Of a stretch of DNA of 64,000 bases, positions 8,637 to 17,240 are shown in pieces. Source of the stretch: BJGO01 sp964640655. Its GTDB lineage: Bacteria > Bacteroidota > Bacteroidia > Chitinophagales > UBA10324. Below the pieces are notes generated by a model. It saw nothing but the letters and a program-made list of their open reading frames with translations. It had not been told where the DNA came from and ran no database searches. The translations under genes and the position numbers were made by a program. The stretch lies in the NCBI GenBank assembly GCA_964640655.1, contig CAZXFT010000016.1, positions 1-64,000 on the forward strand, given 5' to 3'. Position 1 is the first letter of the stretch. Each line of letters opens with the position of its first letter.

Positions 8637-9551
8637 TCATTTCTTCTTTTTAAGATCAGCTATCTGTTTCTGGGCAAATACCTTCTGTTCATCATCGCCA
8701 TATTTCATACTCAGTTCATAGTACTTAACGGCATTCTTCTTATCACCTTTTTGTTTGTAAGCATGCGCAATGTTATTCAGCACGATATGATCTTTAGTAT
8801 TGAGTTTCTCCGCTTTCAATAAAACAGTTAATGCTTCATCATAATTTTTCTGAAGCATATAAACAATAGAGAGATTAGATAAGCTTTCTATATGGTCGGG
8901 GTATAAGTTCAAAACTGCTTCTGCTATGCGTTTCATATTGAGCAGAAGATCGTCGTTATTGGTGTTGTATAATTGAATCTGATATGTTTGAATATTACTC
9001 AACAGAAACTCTTTAGGCTTATCGAGAGGTTTATCATCTTTCCATACCCAATTGTTTTGATTAACTGATGAATAGTTAACGGCTTTAATGATTTCCTGTG
9101 TGAAGTTTTCGTAGTCTTCAATTTCACCCAACATATAAGTTTTACCAAAGCGCATATCCAGTCGGTTAGGAAATAATTTTATTCCTTTATCTATCCAATC
9201 GAATCCTTGATTTAAGTATTCAGGATCATAGCGTTTGTTTCCATACAGATAAGCCAGCGGTTCTTTTTTTGAAGAATCTTTATCCATCACTTGCAGCACA
9301 TCATTCCCTTTTGGGTTTTGTCCGAGTATGATAATCTCCTGCTTACTCTTCAGAACATAATAGTTGAAGTAGGCTATAAAGAGTTCTGGATTATTACTGT
9401 CAGTCTTTGCCCATTCAGTTAATAATAGACGCAGAGAGGCAGTATCTTTTTTAGACAAGAACCCTACGTACTGTTGCTTAAATGATTGGGCATAAACTCC
9501 AACAAAAAGAAAAGAAAGTAATAGTATGAGTGTTGTAGTGCGATTTAACAT
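8637..9551 (-). CDS. Exported TPR-repeat protein
   Basis: The 304-residue product has a signal peptide ending VGVYAQ. The C-terminal third holds clear TPR-like units: IESLSNLSIVYMLQKNYDEALTV-type helices, then DHIVLNNIAHAYKQKGDKKNAVKYYELSM. The N-terminal half contains a long region with YGNKRYDPEYLNQGFDWIDKGIKLFPNR, also helical. It ends in a run of lysines. It probably serves as a periplasmic scaffold; no partner is evident. It is convergent with adenine deaminase and preceded by a 338-bp gap. Confidence 0.75.
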   Translation of the reverse strand: MLNRTTTLILLLSFLFVGVYAQSFKQQYVGFLSKKDTASLRLLLTEWAKTDSNNPELFIAYFNYYVLKSKQEIIILGQNPKGNDVLQVMDKDSSKKEPLAYLYGNKRYDPEYLNQGFDWIDKGIKLFPNRLDMRFGKTYMLGEIEDYENFTQEIIKAVNYSSVNQNNWVWKDDKPLDKPKEFLLSNIQTYQIQLYNTNNDDLLLNMKRIAEAVLNLYPDHIESLSNLSIVYMLQKNYDEALTVLLKAEKLNTKDHIVLNNIAHAYKQKGDKKNAVKYYELSMKYGDDEQKVFAQKQIADLKKKK

Positions 9552-9889
9552 TTAATTAGTTGAAATTGTCTAAAAAGGTTTGGTGAAAGTACTAATTGTA
9601 AGCTAGTCAATAAATTGCATGTATGAGTAAACTTGAGATTCAACTAGTTTTGATGTTTAGCACTTTTCAGATTTAATAATTGAGTTACAACTCCTTAACA
9701 TTCAACTTGCTAAAAAGCGGAAACAACAAATCAAAACACCCTAGCATTAATTTTTCTGCGCTAAGGAATGGCGTAGTTGATAAAGTTGTTACTATTAACA
9801 TTTCCCCATAGCCACTTTTATCACTTTCAGACCTGTGAATTTGGCTTTCTTTGCAGCACTTTTTAATCAAGAAAACAGTTTATAAAGCT
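9552..9889. other. Intergenic region, no gene seen
   Basis: This AT-rich gap separates the divergent TPR and thioredoxin reductase genes. I see no long frame, hairpin with T-run or tRNA-like fold. A TTTCTTTG sequence at 9846-9853 is one base off the -7 consensus and may belong to the trxB promoter. Confidence 0.5.
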
Positions 9890-10825
9890 ATGTCAGAAAT
9901 TCATAAGTGCATTATCATTGGTTCCGGTCCAGCCGGATATACAGCAGCTATTTACGCCGCGCGTGCAAACCTTAAACCTACAATGATTACCGGTCTGGAG
10001 CAAGGCGGTCAGTTGATGAATACTACCGAGGTGGAGAATTATCCGGGCTATCCGCAAGGTATAATGGGGCCTCAGATGATGGAGGATTTCAAAAAGCAGG
10101 CCGAACGCATGGGCACCGACATTCAGTTTGGTTATGTGAGTAAGGTGGACTTCAGCGGTCTGGTACATAAGATATGGGTGGATGAAACACGCGAGTTGCA
10201 GGCACATACTATCATAATTTCAACCGGTGCTTCAGCTAAATGGCTGGGTTTGGAATCGGAAAAGAAATACAACGGTGGTGGCGTTTCAGCCTGTGCAGTT
10301 TGCGATGGATTCTTTTATCGAGGTAAGGAAGTGGTGATTGTTGGGGCTGGAGATACTGCCTGTGAGGAAGCACTGTACTTATCAAAGATGTGTACACAGG
10401 TGCATATGCTCATACGCAGCGAGAAGATGCGTGCCAGCAAGGTGATGCAAGATCGAGTGCTTAAAACAGCAAACATTAAAGTGTATTGGGATACGCAAAC
10501 CGACGAGATTCTTGGTGACGGTAACGTAGTAACTGCTGTTAGGGTGAAGCATAATAAAACAGGTGCAATTACAGAAATACCTGTTGCCGGTTTCTTTGTA
10601 GCCATTGGTCACACGCCTAACTCTGCTCCGTTTATTGGTTGGATAGATATGGATGAACAAGGTTATATCATCACTAAACCCGGTACATCAAAGACAAATA
10701 TTGAAGGTGTATTTGCTAGTGGTGACGTTCAGGATAAGCACTACCGTCAGGCAGTTACTGCTGCAGGTTCCGGATGTATGGCTGCCTTGGATGCAGAGCG
10801 TTACCTGACTAATAAAGGTTTGTAA
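9890..10825 (+). CDS. trxB: Thioredoxin-disulfide reductase
   Basis: The protein reduces thioredoxin with NADPH through FAD and a redox disulfide in the cytoplasm. It has the FAD-binding GSGPAGYTAAIYAARA near the N-terminus, GGQLMNTTEVENYPG, the redox motif CAVC in SACAVCDGFF, the NADPH-binding VVIVGAGDTACEEA, and the C-terminal GVFASGDVQDKHYRQAVTAAGSG. I start at ATG 9890 (MSEIHKC, 311 residues) because family members begin there; an in-frame upstream ATG at 9851 would add 13 residues. A phosphatase gene follows 10 bp downstream. Confidence 0.95.
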   Translation: MSEIHKCIIIGSGPAGYTAAIYAARANLKPTMITGLEQGGQLMNTTEVENYPGYPQGIMGPQMMEDFKKQAERMGTDIQFGYVSKVDFSGLVHKIWVDETRELQAHTIIISTGASAKWLGLESEKKYNGGGVSACAVCDGFFYRGKEVVIVGAGDTACEEALYLSKMCTQVHMLIRSEKMRASKVMQDRVLKTANIKVYWDTQTDEILGDGNVVTAVRVKHNKTGAITEIPVAGFFVAIGHTPNSAPFIGWIDMDEQGYIITKPGTSKTNIEGVFASGDVQDKHYRQAVTAAGSGCMAALDAERYLTNKGL

Positions 10826-10835
10826 TTTACACTTG

Positions 10836-12482
10836 ATGAAAAATTTATTTGTTGTTTGCCTGATGTGTTTGATTGCGCTGAGTAATTCTTGGGCACAGAA
10901 AAAAACTGAAGTAAAAATCCCTGAAAAGCCCAAGCTGGTTGTCGGCATTGTTGTAGATCAAATGCGTTATGATTTTCTGACCCGGTATTGGGATAAATAC
11001 GGCAACGATGGTTTTAAGAAATTAGTCAATCAGGGAAGTAGTTGCAGGCAATTGTACTTCGATTACGTACCTACACACACCGGACCCGGGCATGCAAGCA
11101 TATACACCGGCACTTCACCTATGGTACACGGTATCATTGGTAATAATTGGTATGCTAAAGAGACAGCGAAAAATGTTTACTGCACACAGGATGATGCAGT
11201 TGAAGGTGTAGGCACTACATCGTCGGCAGGTAAGCAGTCACCTCGTAATTTATTCAGTACTACCGTAACAGATCAGTTGCAGTTATCTAACTTAGGTGAG
11301 TCTAAGGTTATAGGTATAGCATTGAAAGACCGTGGCGCTATATTACCTGCGGGCAATATGGCCGATGCCGCATACTGGTATGACGATGCCTGCAAGTGTT
11401 GGGTGAGCAGTAACTTTTATATGAAGGAGTTACCTAAGTGGGTGAATGATTTTAATGATAAGAAATATCCTGACCAATATCTGAACAGCACCTGGAGCAC
11501 TTTGCTGCCAATAAGTCAATATACTGAAAGCTTGAAGGATGACAATCCATACGAGACCATAGTGAAAGGAAAAACTGCTCCGGTGTTTCCATATAATCTG
11601 AAAGAAATAGCTGAAGCTTATCAATCGCCATCTATTATGCGCACATCTCCATTTGGCAATTCATTGACAGCTTTGTTTGCCATAGATGCGGTGCTGGGAG
11701 AAAGTTTAGGTAAGAACAAAGCCACTGACTTTTTGTGTGTGTCGTTTTCTTCTACCGATTACATTGGTCACAGCTTTGGACCTTATTCGATTGAAAGTGA
11801 AGATTGCTATCTGCGTTTGGACCGCGATCTAGGAATGATGGTATCTATGATAGAAAAATATGCAGGCAAAGAAAATGTATTGTTCTTTCTGACTGCGGAT
11901 CATGGGGTGTCGGATGTGCCGGCATACTTGCAGGATGTACATATACCAGCAGGTTATATTGATGTGGCTAAACTGACTAAATCAGCTAAAACATTTTGTG
12001 CACAAACATTTGGCGATTCTCTGGTAGCGCGTTATATCAACCATCAATTCTATTTAGATGATACTAAAATGAAAACCTTTAAGCTAGACCGTTGTGATGT
12101 TCAGCGTCAACTGTCCATACATCTGATAGGTATAGAGAATGTATCTCATGCTTATACTTATTGCGATATGTTACAGCAGAGTTATGTTCATTTTCCTGCA
12201 GAGCATATTCAAAACGGTTTTCATCCTTTGCGCAGTGGTGATGTTATGATTTGTTTTAAGCCTAATTATATGGAATATGAATCGCGAGGCACAACACATG
12301 GCGAGCAGTTCAGTTACGATACACACGTTCCTTTGCTATGGTACGGATGGAAAGTGAAGCCCGGTAATGAAATTGATCAGCGTTATGAGATTACAGATAT
12401 AGCAGTAACTCTTGCTAACATGTTGCAGGTGATGGAGCCAACAGGCGCAACAGGTAAAGTGATTAAAGGAATATTGAAATAA
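10836..12482 (+). CDS. PafA-type alkaline phosphatase
   Basis: The product of about 548 residues has a signal peptide (SNSWAQ) and the alkaline phosphatase superfamily fold. The VVDQMRYDFL metal site, the nucleophile region PTHTGPGHASIYTG, the GNNWY asparagine, and the KDRGAILPAG Lys/Arg pair correspond to the active-site set of Elizabethkingia PafA (Thr nucleophile, Asn100, Lys162, Arg164), a periplasmic phosphate monoesterase. TADHGVSD supplies later metal ligands. PafA enzymes can release phosphate even when it is plentiful. ATG 10836 is chosen over the TTG one codon upstream. bioD follows after 2 bp. Confidence 0.9.
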   Translation: MKNLFVVCLMCLIALSNSWAQKKTEVKIPEKPKLVVGIVVDQMRYDFLTRYWDKYGNDGFKKLVNQGSSCRQLYFDYVPTHTGPGHASIYTGTSPMVHGIIGNNWYAKETAKNVYCTQDDAVEGVGTTSSAGKQSPRNLFSTTVTDQLQLSNLGESKVIGIALKDRGAILPAGNMADAAYWYDDACKCWVSSNFYMKELPKWVNDFNDKKYPDQYLNSTWSTLLPISQYTESLKDDNPYETIVKGKTAPVFPYNLKEIAEAYQSPSIMRTSPFGNSLTALFAIDAVLGESLGKNKATDFLCVSFSSTDYIGHSFGPYSIESEDCYLRLDRDLGMMVSMIEKYAGKENVLFFLTADHGVSDVPAYLQDVHIPAGYIDVAKLTKSAKTFCAQTFGDSLVARYINHQFYLDDTKMKTFKLDRCDVQRQLSIHLIGIENVSHAYTYCDMLQQSYVHFPAEHIQNGFHPLRSGDVMICFKPNYMEYESRGTTHGEQFSYDTHVPLLWYGWKVKPGNEIDQRYEITDIAVTLANMLQVMEPTGATGKVIKGILK

Positions 12483-12484
12483 GT

Positions 12485-13126
12485 ATGCGCAACAAGGGTT
12501 ATGTGATAGCCGGCATCGGAACAGGTATAGGCAAAACGTTCATTAGCACCATCGTTACTGAGGCATTGCAATCAGATTATTATAAACCTATACAAGCGGG
12601 AAGTTTGCGTAGCAGCGATTCTCAGTTTGTGAGGAAGAATATCAGCAATAGTAAATCGGTGATACATCCTGAACAATACAGATTAAAGACGCCTGCGTCC
12701 CCTCATTATGCTGCATCACGAGAAGGTGTTCAGATAAAAATGAAGCATTTGCTTTTGCCAGTAACGGATAACATTCTGATAGTAGAACTTGCCGGTGGTT
12801 TGATGGTGCCGTTAAACGACGATGAACTTTATATAGACTGGATACAGTATATCAAATTGCCTGTGATATTGGTATCTGATATTTATTTAGGAAGTATTAA
12901 TCACACACTTCTGAGTGTGGAGGCGTTGCGCAAAAGAAATATCACAATCTCTGGATTGATATTTAATCATGCTCCCAAACAATCTACAGAGTATATCATT
13001 ACGCATTATACACAGTTGCCTGTGCTCTTGCAAGTGAACAGACACACAAAGTTAAATAAAGCTTTGGTAAAGAAATATGCAAAGCAAATGTTATACAATT
13101 GCGATATATTAAACCTCAATTTATAA
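12485..13126 (+). CDS. bioD: Dethiobiotin synthetase
   Basis: The 213-residue protein closes the ureido ring of dethiobiotin from diaminopelargonic acid using ATP and CO2. The P-loop GTGIGKT is at about 12-18, YKPIQAG follows at about 37-43, and VELAGGLMVPLN fits the second conserved region (usually EGAGG). The substrate-binding HAPKQS region is near residue 160. It begins only 2 bp after the phosphatase stop, so translation may be coupled, although the enzymes are unrelated in function. No other biotin genes are in the window. Confidence 0.9.
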   Translation: MRNKGYVIAGIGTGIGKTFISTIVTEALQSDYYKPIQAGSLRSSDSQFVRKNISNSKSVIHPEQYRLKTPASPHYAASREGVQIKMKHLLLPVTDNILIVELAGGLMVPLNDDELYIDWIQYIKLPVILVSDIYLGSINHTLLSVEALRKRNITISGLIFNHAPKQSTEYIITHYTQLPVLLQVNRHTKLNKALVKKYAKQMLYNCDILNLNL

Positions 13127-14323
13127 CCTTTTCAAGCGTGCCATGTAGAAACCATCGTAACCCATTGATGGTAAGATGATGCGTTCTTCTTCGAGTTTAA
13201 ATTGATTGTTGTTTTCCAGAAATGTCTTCACCTGTAATTGGTTTTCGGTAGGCAGAATGGAACAGGTGGCGTAAACCATTTTACCACCATGCTTTACCAT
13301 GTTGCTGTATGTTTTCAGAATATGTTTTTGAGTCTCTTTCACTTCGTTGATAAATGAAGGGGAGAGTTTCCATTTGGCATCGGGATTGCGACGCAGCACA
13401 CCCAAACCGCTACAAGGTACATCAAGTAACAAACGGTCGGCCGACTCGACTTGACGCTTAATCACTTTGGTGGTATCTATTACTCGAGTTTCAATGATAT
13501 GTGAGCCGCTGCGGCGGCTGCGTTTGTTCAACTCTTTCAATTTATAATCCTCCACATCCATACTGATAATCTTGCCTCGGTTCTGCATGAGTGCCGCAAT
13601 ATGCAGACTTTTACCACCACCACCGGCACAGGCATCTATCACACGCATACCCGGTTCAACCTGAAGAAAGGGAGCAACCAACTGAGATGAGGCATCCTGC
13701 ACTTCAAACAAACCATCTATGAAATACTTGGTCTTAAATACATTGACACGCACAGGTATATATAAGGCATCAGGATAGCGATCCATGTATTTGGATTCAA
13801 TCTCTGATTTCATTAGCAATTCACGAAGATGTTCTCTATCGGTCTTGAGAGTATTGACGCGCAAAATGAGCGATGCTTGTTCGTTAAGTGCATGTATTTC
13901 TAGAGGCCATTTGTCCTTTAGTTCGTTGGCTCCCATTTCTGCAAGCCAATCTGGTATGGATTCTTTTACACTTAAAGGCAAATCTTGTTCATTATAGCGT
14001 TGCTTCAGTGTGTCGGCATTTAGGTCATTAAATTGCAGCCACTGTGGTATGTCGTAATCTCCCTGCATAGTCAGATAAGCACTGATTGCTTTTCTGTAGC
14101 GAGAGGAGTTTTGTTCCAAATGTGCTGCATATTCCAAACGGCGCCACCATCGCACAATGTTGTAGATAGTTTCTGCAATTAGCTTTCTGTCACGAGCTCC
14201 CCATTGCTTATTGTGCCTGAACATGTAGTCGAGTATACGGTCGGTATAGCGGTTATTTTCAAACACATCGATTAGCATTTGTTCTATAGCTTGAATGATA
14301 TTGAGGTGAAGTCGTTTTTTCAA
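13121..14323 (-). CDS. RsmB/Sun-family rRNA cytosine-C5 methyltransferase
   Basis: The protein methylates cytosine-5 in RNA, most likely 16S rRNA, with S-adenosylmethionine. Visible signatures are VIDACAGGGGKSLHIAAL (SAM motif I), the DVPCSGLGVLRRNPDAKW region with one catalytic-site Cys, and VYATCSILPTEN with the nucleophilic Cys. An N-terminal NusB-like helical region (QAIEQMLIDVF ... WGARDRKLIAETIYNIVRWWRR) supports the RsmB branch. I start at TTG 14323 (MKKRLHLN, 400 residues) because the longer frame runs into the divergent gene's promoter; this start is inferred. The 3' end overlaps bioD by 6 bp. Confidence 0.85.
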   Translation of the reverse strand: MKKRLHLNIIQAIEQMLIDVFENNRYTDRILDYMFRHNKQWGARDRKLIAETIYNIVRWWRRLEYAAHLEQNSSRYRKAISAYLTMQGDYDIPQWLQFNDLNADTLKQRYNEQDLPLSVKESIPDWLAEMGANELKDKWPLEIHALNEQASLILRVNTLKTDREHLRELLMKSEIESKYMDRYPDALYIPVRVNVFKTKYFIDGLFEVQDASSQLVAPFLQVEPGMRVIDACAGGGGKSLHIAALMQNRGKIISMDVEDYKLKELNKRSRRSGSHIIETRVIDTTKVIKRQVESADRLLLDVPCSGLGVLRRNPDAKWKLSPSFINEVKETQKHILKTYSNMVKHGGKMVYATCSILPTENQLQVKTFLENNNQFKLEEERIILPSMGYDGFYMARLKRL

Positions 14324-14342
14324 TGTGCTTGTAGGTATTTTG

Positions 14343-14350
14343 CGAAAGTA
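14343..14350 (-). promoter_or_regulatory. Predicted -7-like box for the RNA methyltransferase gene
   Basis: TACTTTCG on the minus strand is one base off TAnnTTTG and lies 19 nt before TTG 14323. It touches the opposing box TATTTTG (14336-14342) of the divergent gene, so the two promoters would be mutually exclusive. Confidence 0.35.
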
Positions 14351-14375
14351 AATGAAATCAACTCCGCAACTTATA

Positions 14376-16052
14376 ATGAATGCAAAGTCATTGGTTTTTC
14401 TGACTATTTGTTTATTGATTTTGTACGCTTGCAACTTTCAATCATCCACAAATGACAACTCACCGGACTCTTCACTCATAGAACCGGATGATATCAATGC
14501 CAACTATATTGACTCCGTATTACTGAATAATTATTCTAAAGAATTCAGTTACCTGAACTTTCACAGAGAAGAAATACAAGCGTTCTATGCACGAAGAAAG
14601 TATCAAAGTGTATGGTTTAACAATTCGGGAATGATAGAACAGGGATCACTATTTGTGAATCAGTTGCAAAGTACCAGTCTCGAACTTACCGACAGTATCA
14701 GCGGTTTGAGCAAAATTATTCAGATGTACGAACAATATGAATCTGATTCATTGACTACACGGCAAAAGCATTTATTGGATGTTTTACTTACACATGCTTT
14801 TCTCGATTTTGCCGATAAGAAATGGCGTGGAATGAGTGAAAACGCTGCAAGAGACTTGGGTTGGTATATTAAACGTAAGCGCCTAGAAATTTCGGAGTTG
14901 CTCGATTCTATCATCACCAATCCAGAGTACTTTACCTACTATAAACCATTGAATAGACAATATGACCTTCTTAGAGAATATCTCGTTCGATTAAAAACTA
15001 TAGAAACACAGGGTGGCTTACCATTTATTGATACCATCAAGAAGTCATTCAGAAAAGGTGATACAAGTTATGTTGTTCGTAAAATGAGGGTTTGGCTATA
15101 TAAAACCGGATTTCTTTTGAATAACGATACAACTAACAAACGATACGACGATACATTGATGCGTTCCGTTAAATTACTTCAACATAGTTTTGGGTTGGAA
15201 GAGGATGGCATTGCAGGAAAGTCAGTTATTTCAAGAATGAATGTTAGCCTTAATACTCGTATGCAACAGTTGCTTGTTAACCTGGAACGATTGCGTTGGG
15301 TTGAAAGCGTGGACACGGGCAGACATATTCTCATCAATATACCTCGTTTTAAACTATATGCTTACCGCAACGACACGCTCGACTGGCAGTGCAATGTGGT
15401 GGTGGGTACAACTCAAAACAAAACAAGCATCTTCAATGGCACCATTCGATATGTGGTATTAAATCCGTATTGGAATATTCCGAACAGCATTCTGTTCAAT
15501 GAGGTGTTGCCTGCATATCGAAAAGATAAAAGTTATTTTACGAAGCATAACATGGAAATACTTTCCGGTAATACCGTAGTGAATCCCGATGAGGTGAAGT
15601 GGAATGAGTATAATGTAAAGAATTGTCCGGTTATGGTGCGGCAATTACCCGGTAAAGACAATCCTTTGGGAGTAGTGAAATTTTTATTTCCAAATTCTTA
15701 CAATATTTATTTGCACGATTCTCCGGCAAAACAATATTTTGAGAAGAACAAACGCACTTTCAGTCACGGTTGCATCAGGGTGGGAGAGCCGCTGAAACTG
15801 ATGCAGTGGGTGTTACTGAAGGAGAAACTGGTAACACCAGATAAAATCAACAGCATATTTGGAACAGGAAAGGAAACATACATTAACCTGCAACAGGGAG
15901 TACCGGTGACAATTGCCTATTACACAGCGTGGATAGACGAGCATGGACGCATCAACTTTGCGGATGATGTTTACAAACTGGATGAAGAGATGAAAAAAGT
16001 CTTGTTTAAGAAGACTACCGATCAGGAACGCTCGGTAACAGCGGTACGTTGA
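14376..16052 (+). CDS. L,D-transpeptidase (YcbB/YkuD type) lipoprotein
   Basis: The product of about 558 residues has a lipoprotein signal (LILYAC). The N-terminal scaffold (FHREEIQAFYARRKYQSVWFN) is typical of YcbB-like L,D-transpeptidases, a peptidoglycan-binding segment (LLQHSFGLEEDGIAGKSVI) lies mid-protein, and the YkuD domain carries the catalytic SHGCIRV motif in its C-terminal quarter. It crosslinks peptidoglycan 3-3 or attaches proteins in the periplasm. ATG 14376 is preferred to 14352 because it gives a compact lipoprotein signal. The end overlaps the convergent membrane gene by 31 bp. Confidence 0.9.
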   Translation: MNAKSLVFLTICLLILYACNFQSSTNDNSPDSSLIEPDDINANYIDSVLLNNYSKEFSYLNFHREEIQAFYARRKYQSVWFNNSGMIEQGSLFVNQLQSTSLELTDSISGLSKIIQMYEQYESDSLTTRQKHLLDVLLTHAFLDFADKKWRGMSENAARDLGWYIKRKRLEISELLDSIITNPEYFTYYKPLNRQYDLLREYLVRLKTIETQGGLPFIDTIKKSFRKGDTSYVVRKMRVWLYKTGFLLNNDTTNKRYDDTLMRSVKLLQHSFGLEEDGIAGKSVISRMNVSLNTRMQQLLVNLERLRWVESVDTGRHILINIPRFKLYAYRNDTLDWQCNVVVGTTQNKTSIFNGTIRYVVLNPYWNIPNSILFNEVLPAYRKDKSYFTKHNMEILSGNTVVNPDEVKWNEYNVKNCPVMVRQLPGKDNPLGVVKFLFPNSYNIYLHDSPAKQYFEKNKRTFSHGCIRVGEPLKLMQWVLLKEKLVTPDKINSIFGTGKETYINLQQGVPVTIAYYTAWIDEHGRINFADDVYKLDEEMKKVLFKKTTDQERSVTAVR

Positions 16053-16546
16053 CGAAGAAAATAATAAGCACTGAATAAGATGGCAGTAAACATCATATCG
16101 CTCAATAATGAAGATTGAAAAAATGGCAATGCGGCGATGTATGATTGCAGCTGACCTTCTATAGTTAATGGATACAGTTCGGGGCTATACCAGAAAACTA
16201 AATTGGTAAACAGAAAAAAAACCAATGAACTAACTAATGAGCCGCTGATAATACGCGCTACAGATTTGCCTGAAATCAATATACCAATGCAAGTAGCCAG
16301 ACAAAATGCGGAGTAAACTACAAACATGCCACTATGTATGCCTATGAATAAATCGCTGATTAACATGGCGGCAATCGGTACGAGAAAAGAAAAGCGTTTG
16401 TCCTTGTAAGTATATCCTGCAAAAAGCGCCATAGCGGTAATGGGAGAAAAATTCCACATCTGCAGCTTATTGAATACAATACGTAGGATAACAGCAGCTA
16501 AAATGAGTGCTGTGGTAATTATAAAGTTTCGGTTGATGATTTTCAT
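16022..16546 (-). CDS. Integral membrane protein, DUF6580-like
   Basis: The 174-residue product is mostly hydrophobic with about five membrane segments. The NFSPITAMALFAGYTYKDKRFSF and VPIAAMLISDLFIG segments fit the DUF6580 family of putative transport proteins, which resemble ECF-transporter substrate-binding subunits. No ATPase or energy-coupling gene is nearby, so transport remains an inference. A TACTTTCG box lies about 29 nt upstream. The 3' end overlaps the L,D-transpeptidase gene. Confidence 0.72.
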   Translation of the reverse strand: MKIINRNFIITTALILAAVILRIVFNKLQMWNFSPITAMALFAGYTYKDKRFSFLVPIAAMLISDLFIGIHSGMFVVYSAFCLATCIGILISGKSVARIISGSLVSSLVFFLFTNLVFWYSPELYPLTIEGQLQSYIAALPFFQSSLLSDMMFTAILFSAYYFLRQRTAVTERS

Positions 16547-16574
16547 GTTTGTACTTTATTCAGAATTTGGGTTG

Positions 16575-16582
16575 CGAAAGTA
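16575..16582 (-). promoter_or_regulatory. Predicted -7-like box (TACTTTCG)
   Basis: The minus-strand TACTTTCG is one base from TAnnTTTG, 28 nt before the start of the DUF6580-like gene. No -33 element was found. Confidence 0.3.
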
Positions 16583-16630
16583 GTTAAAGATTGAAAATGG
16601 TATTTAGAGCATTTTGATATTATGCACACA

Positions 16631-17122
16631 TTAATAGTTTTTGTCCTGATACTCACCATCGGTGATCACCACTGAGTCGGTGGGGCTGGCATAGGCAACT
16701 CCGCTGAATATGCCTTTGGTGTAATCGAAGTCAGTAGCATTCTTTACACCGGTAACGATTAATGTCCCATGCGACTTATCCTGTAATGCTTTACCCAATG
16801 TGTAAACTGTACCGTTGATCGTAAATAAAATGTAGGAGGAAGGATTATTTTCAAAAACATAAGAAGTAGCACCGTTAAAATCACTTACACCACCAAAAGC
16901 AGAGTATCCACTTGAACCTGTTGCTGTAACCGAAAGAAGAAGTGCCGATGTTGTTTTGTTATCGTTTACAAACACATTCGTGTTCATTTCAACCAAAGTG
17001 CCGTTGGCTTTAAATCGGAAAAATCCGCTTGAATCAGGCGTTGGTGTGTCTTCGTCTTTTTTCTTTTTATTACAGGAAAAAATTACTGCGCACGTCAACA
17101 GAAGTAGGATTATTTTATTCAT
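16631..17122 (-). CDS. Hypothetical lipoprotein
   Basis: The 163-residue product has a lipoprotein signal (CAVIFSC) followed by a lysine/aspartate/proline-rich linker (NKKKKDEDTPTPDSSG). The rest is predicted beta-rich, with FFRFKANGTLVEMN and SYILFTINGTVYTLGKAL strands, similar in style to small Bacteroidota surface lipoproteins. I do not recognise a family with confidence. It is a single gene with its own -7-like box. Confidence 0.7.
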   Translation of the reverse strand: MNKIILLLLTCAVIFSCNKKKKDEDTPTPDSSGFFRFKANGTLVEMNTNVFVNDNKTTSALLLSVTATGSSGYSAFGGVSDFNGATSYVFENNPSSYILFTINGTVYTLGKALQDKSHGTLIVTGVKNATDFDYTKGIFSGVAYASPTDSVVITDGEYQDKNY

Positions 17123-17141
17123 TGTACATTGAATTGTGAGC

Positions 17142-17149
17142 CAAAAATA
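17142..17149 (-). promoter_or_regulatory. Predicted -7 box (TATTTTTG)
   Basis: The minus-strand TATTTTTG matches TAnnTTTG, 19 nt before the hypothetical lipoprotein start. Confidence 0.35.
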
Positions 17150-17192
17150 ATTATTGATTGGATTTGAACCTAAATCAAAACATTTTACACTA

Positions 17193-17222
17193 TTTGATAG
17201 TATTTCTTATTCATTACCTTTA
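17193..17222 (+). promoter_or_regulatory. Predicted promoter of the T9SS cargo gene
   Basis: TTTG (17193-17196), an 18-nt spacer, then TACCTTTA (17215-17222) fits the Bacteroidota consensus with one mismatch. The start codon is 18 nt further. Confidence 0.5.
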
Positions 17223-17240
17223 TACCACTAATACAAATCT

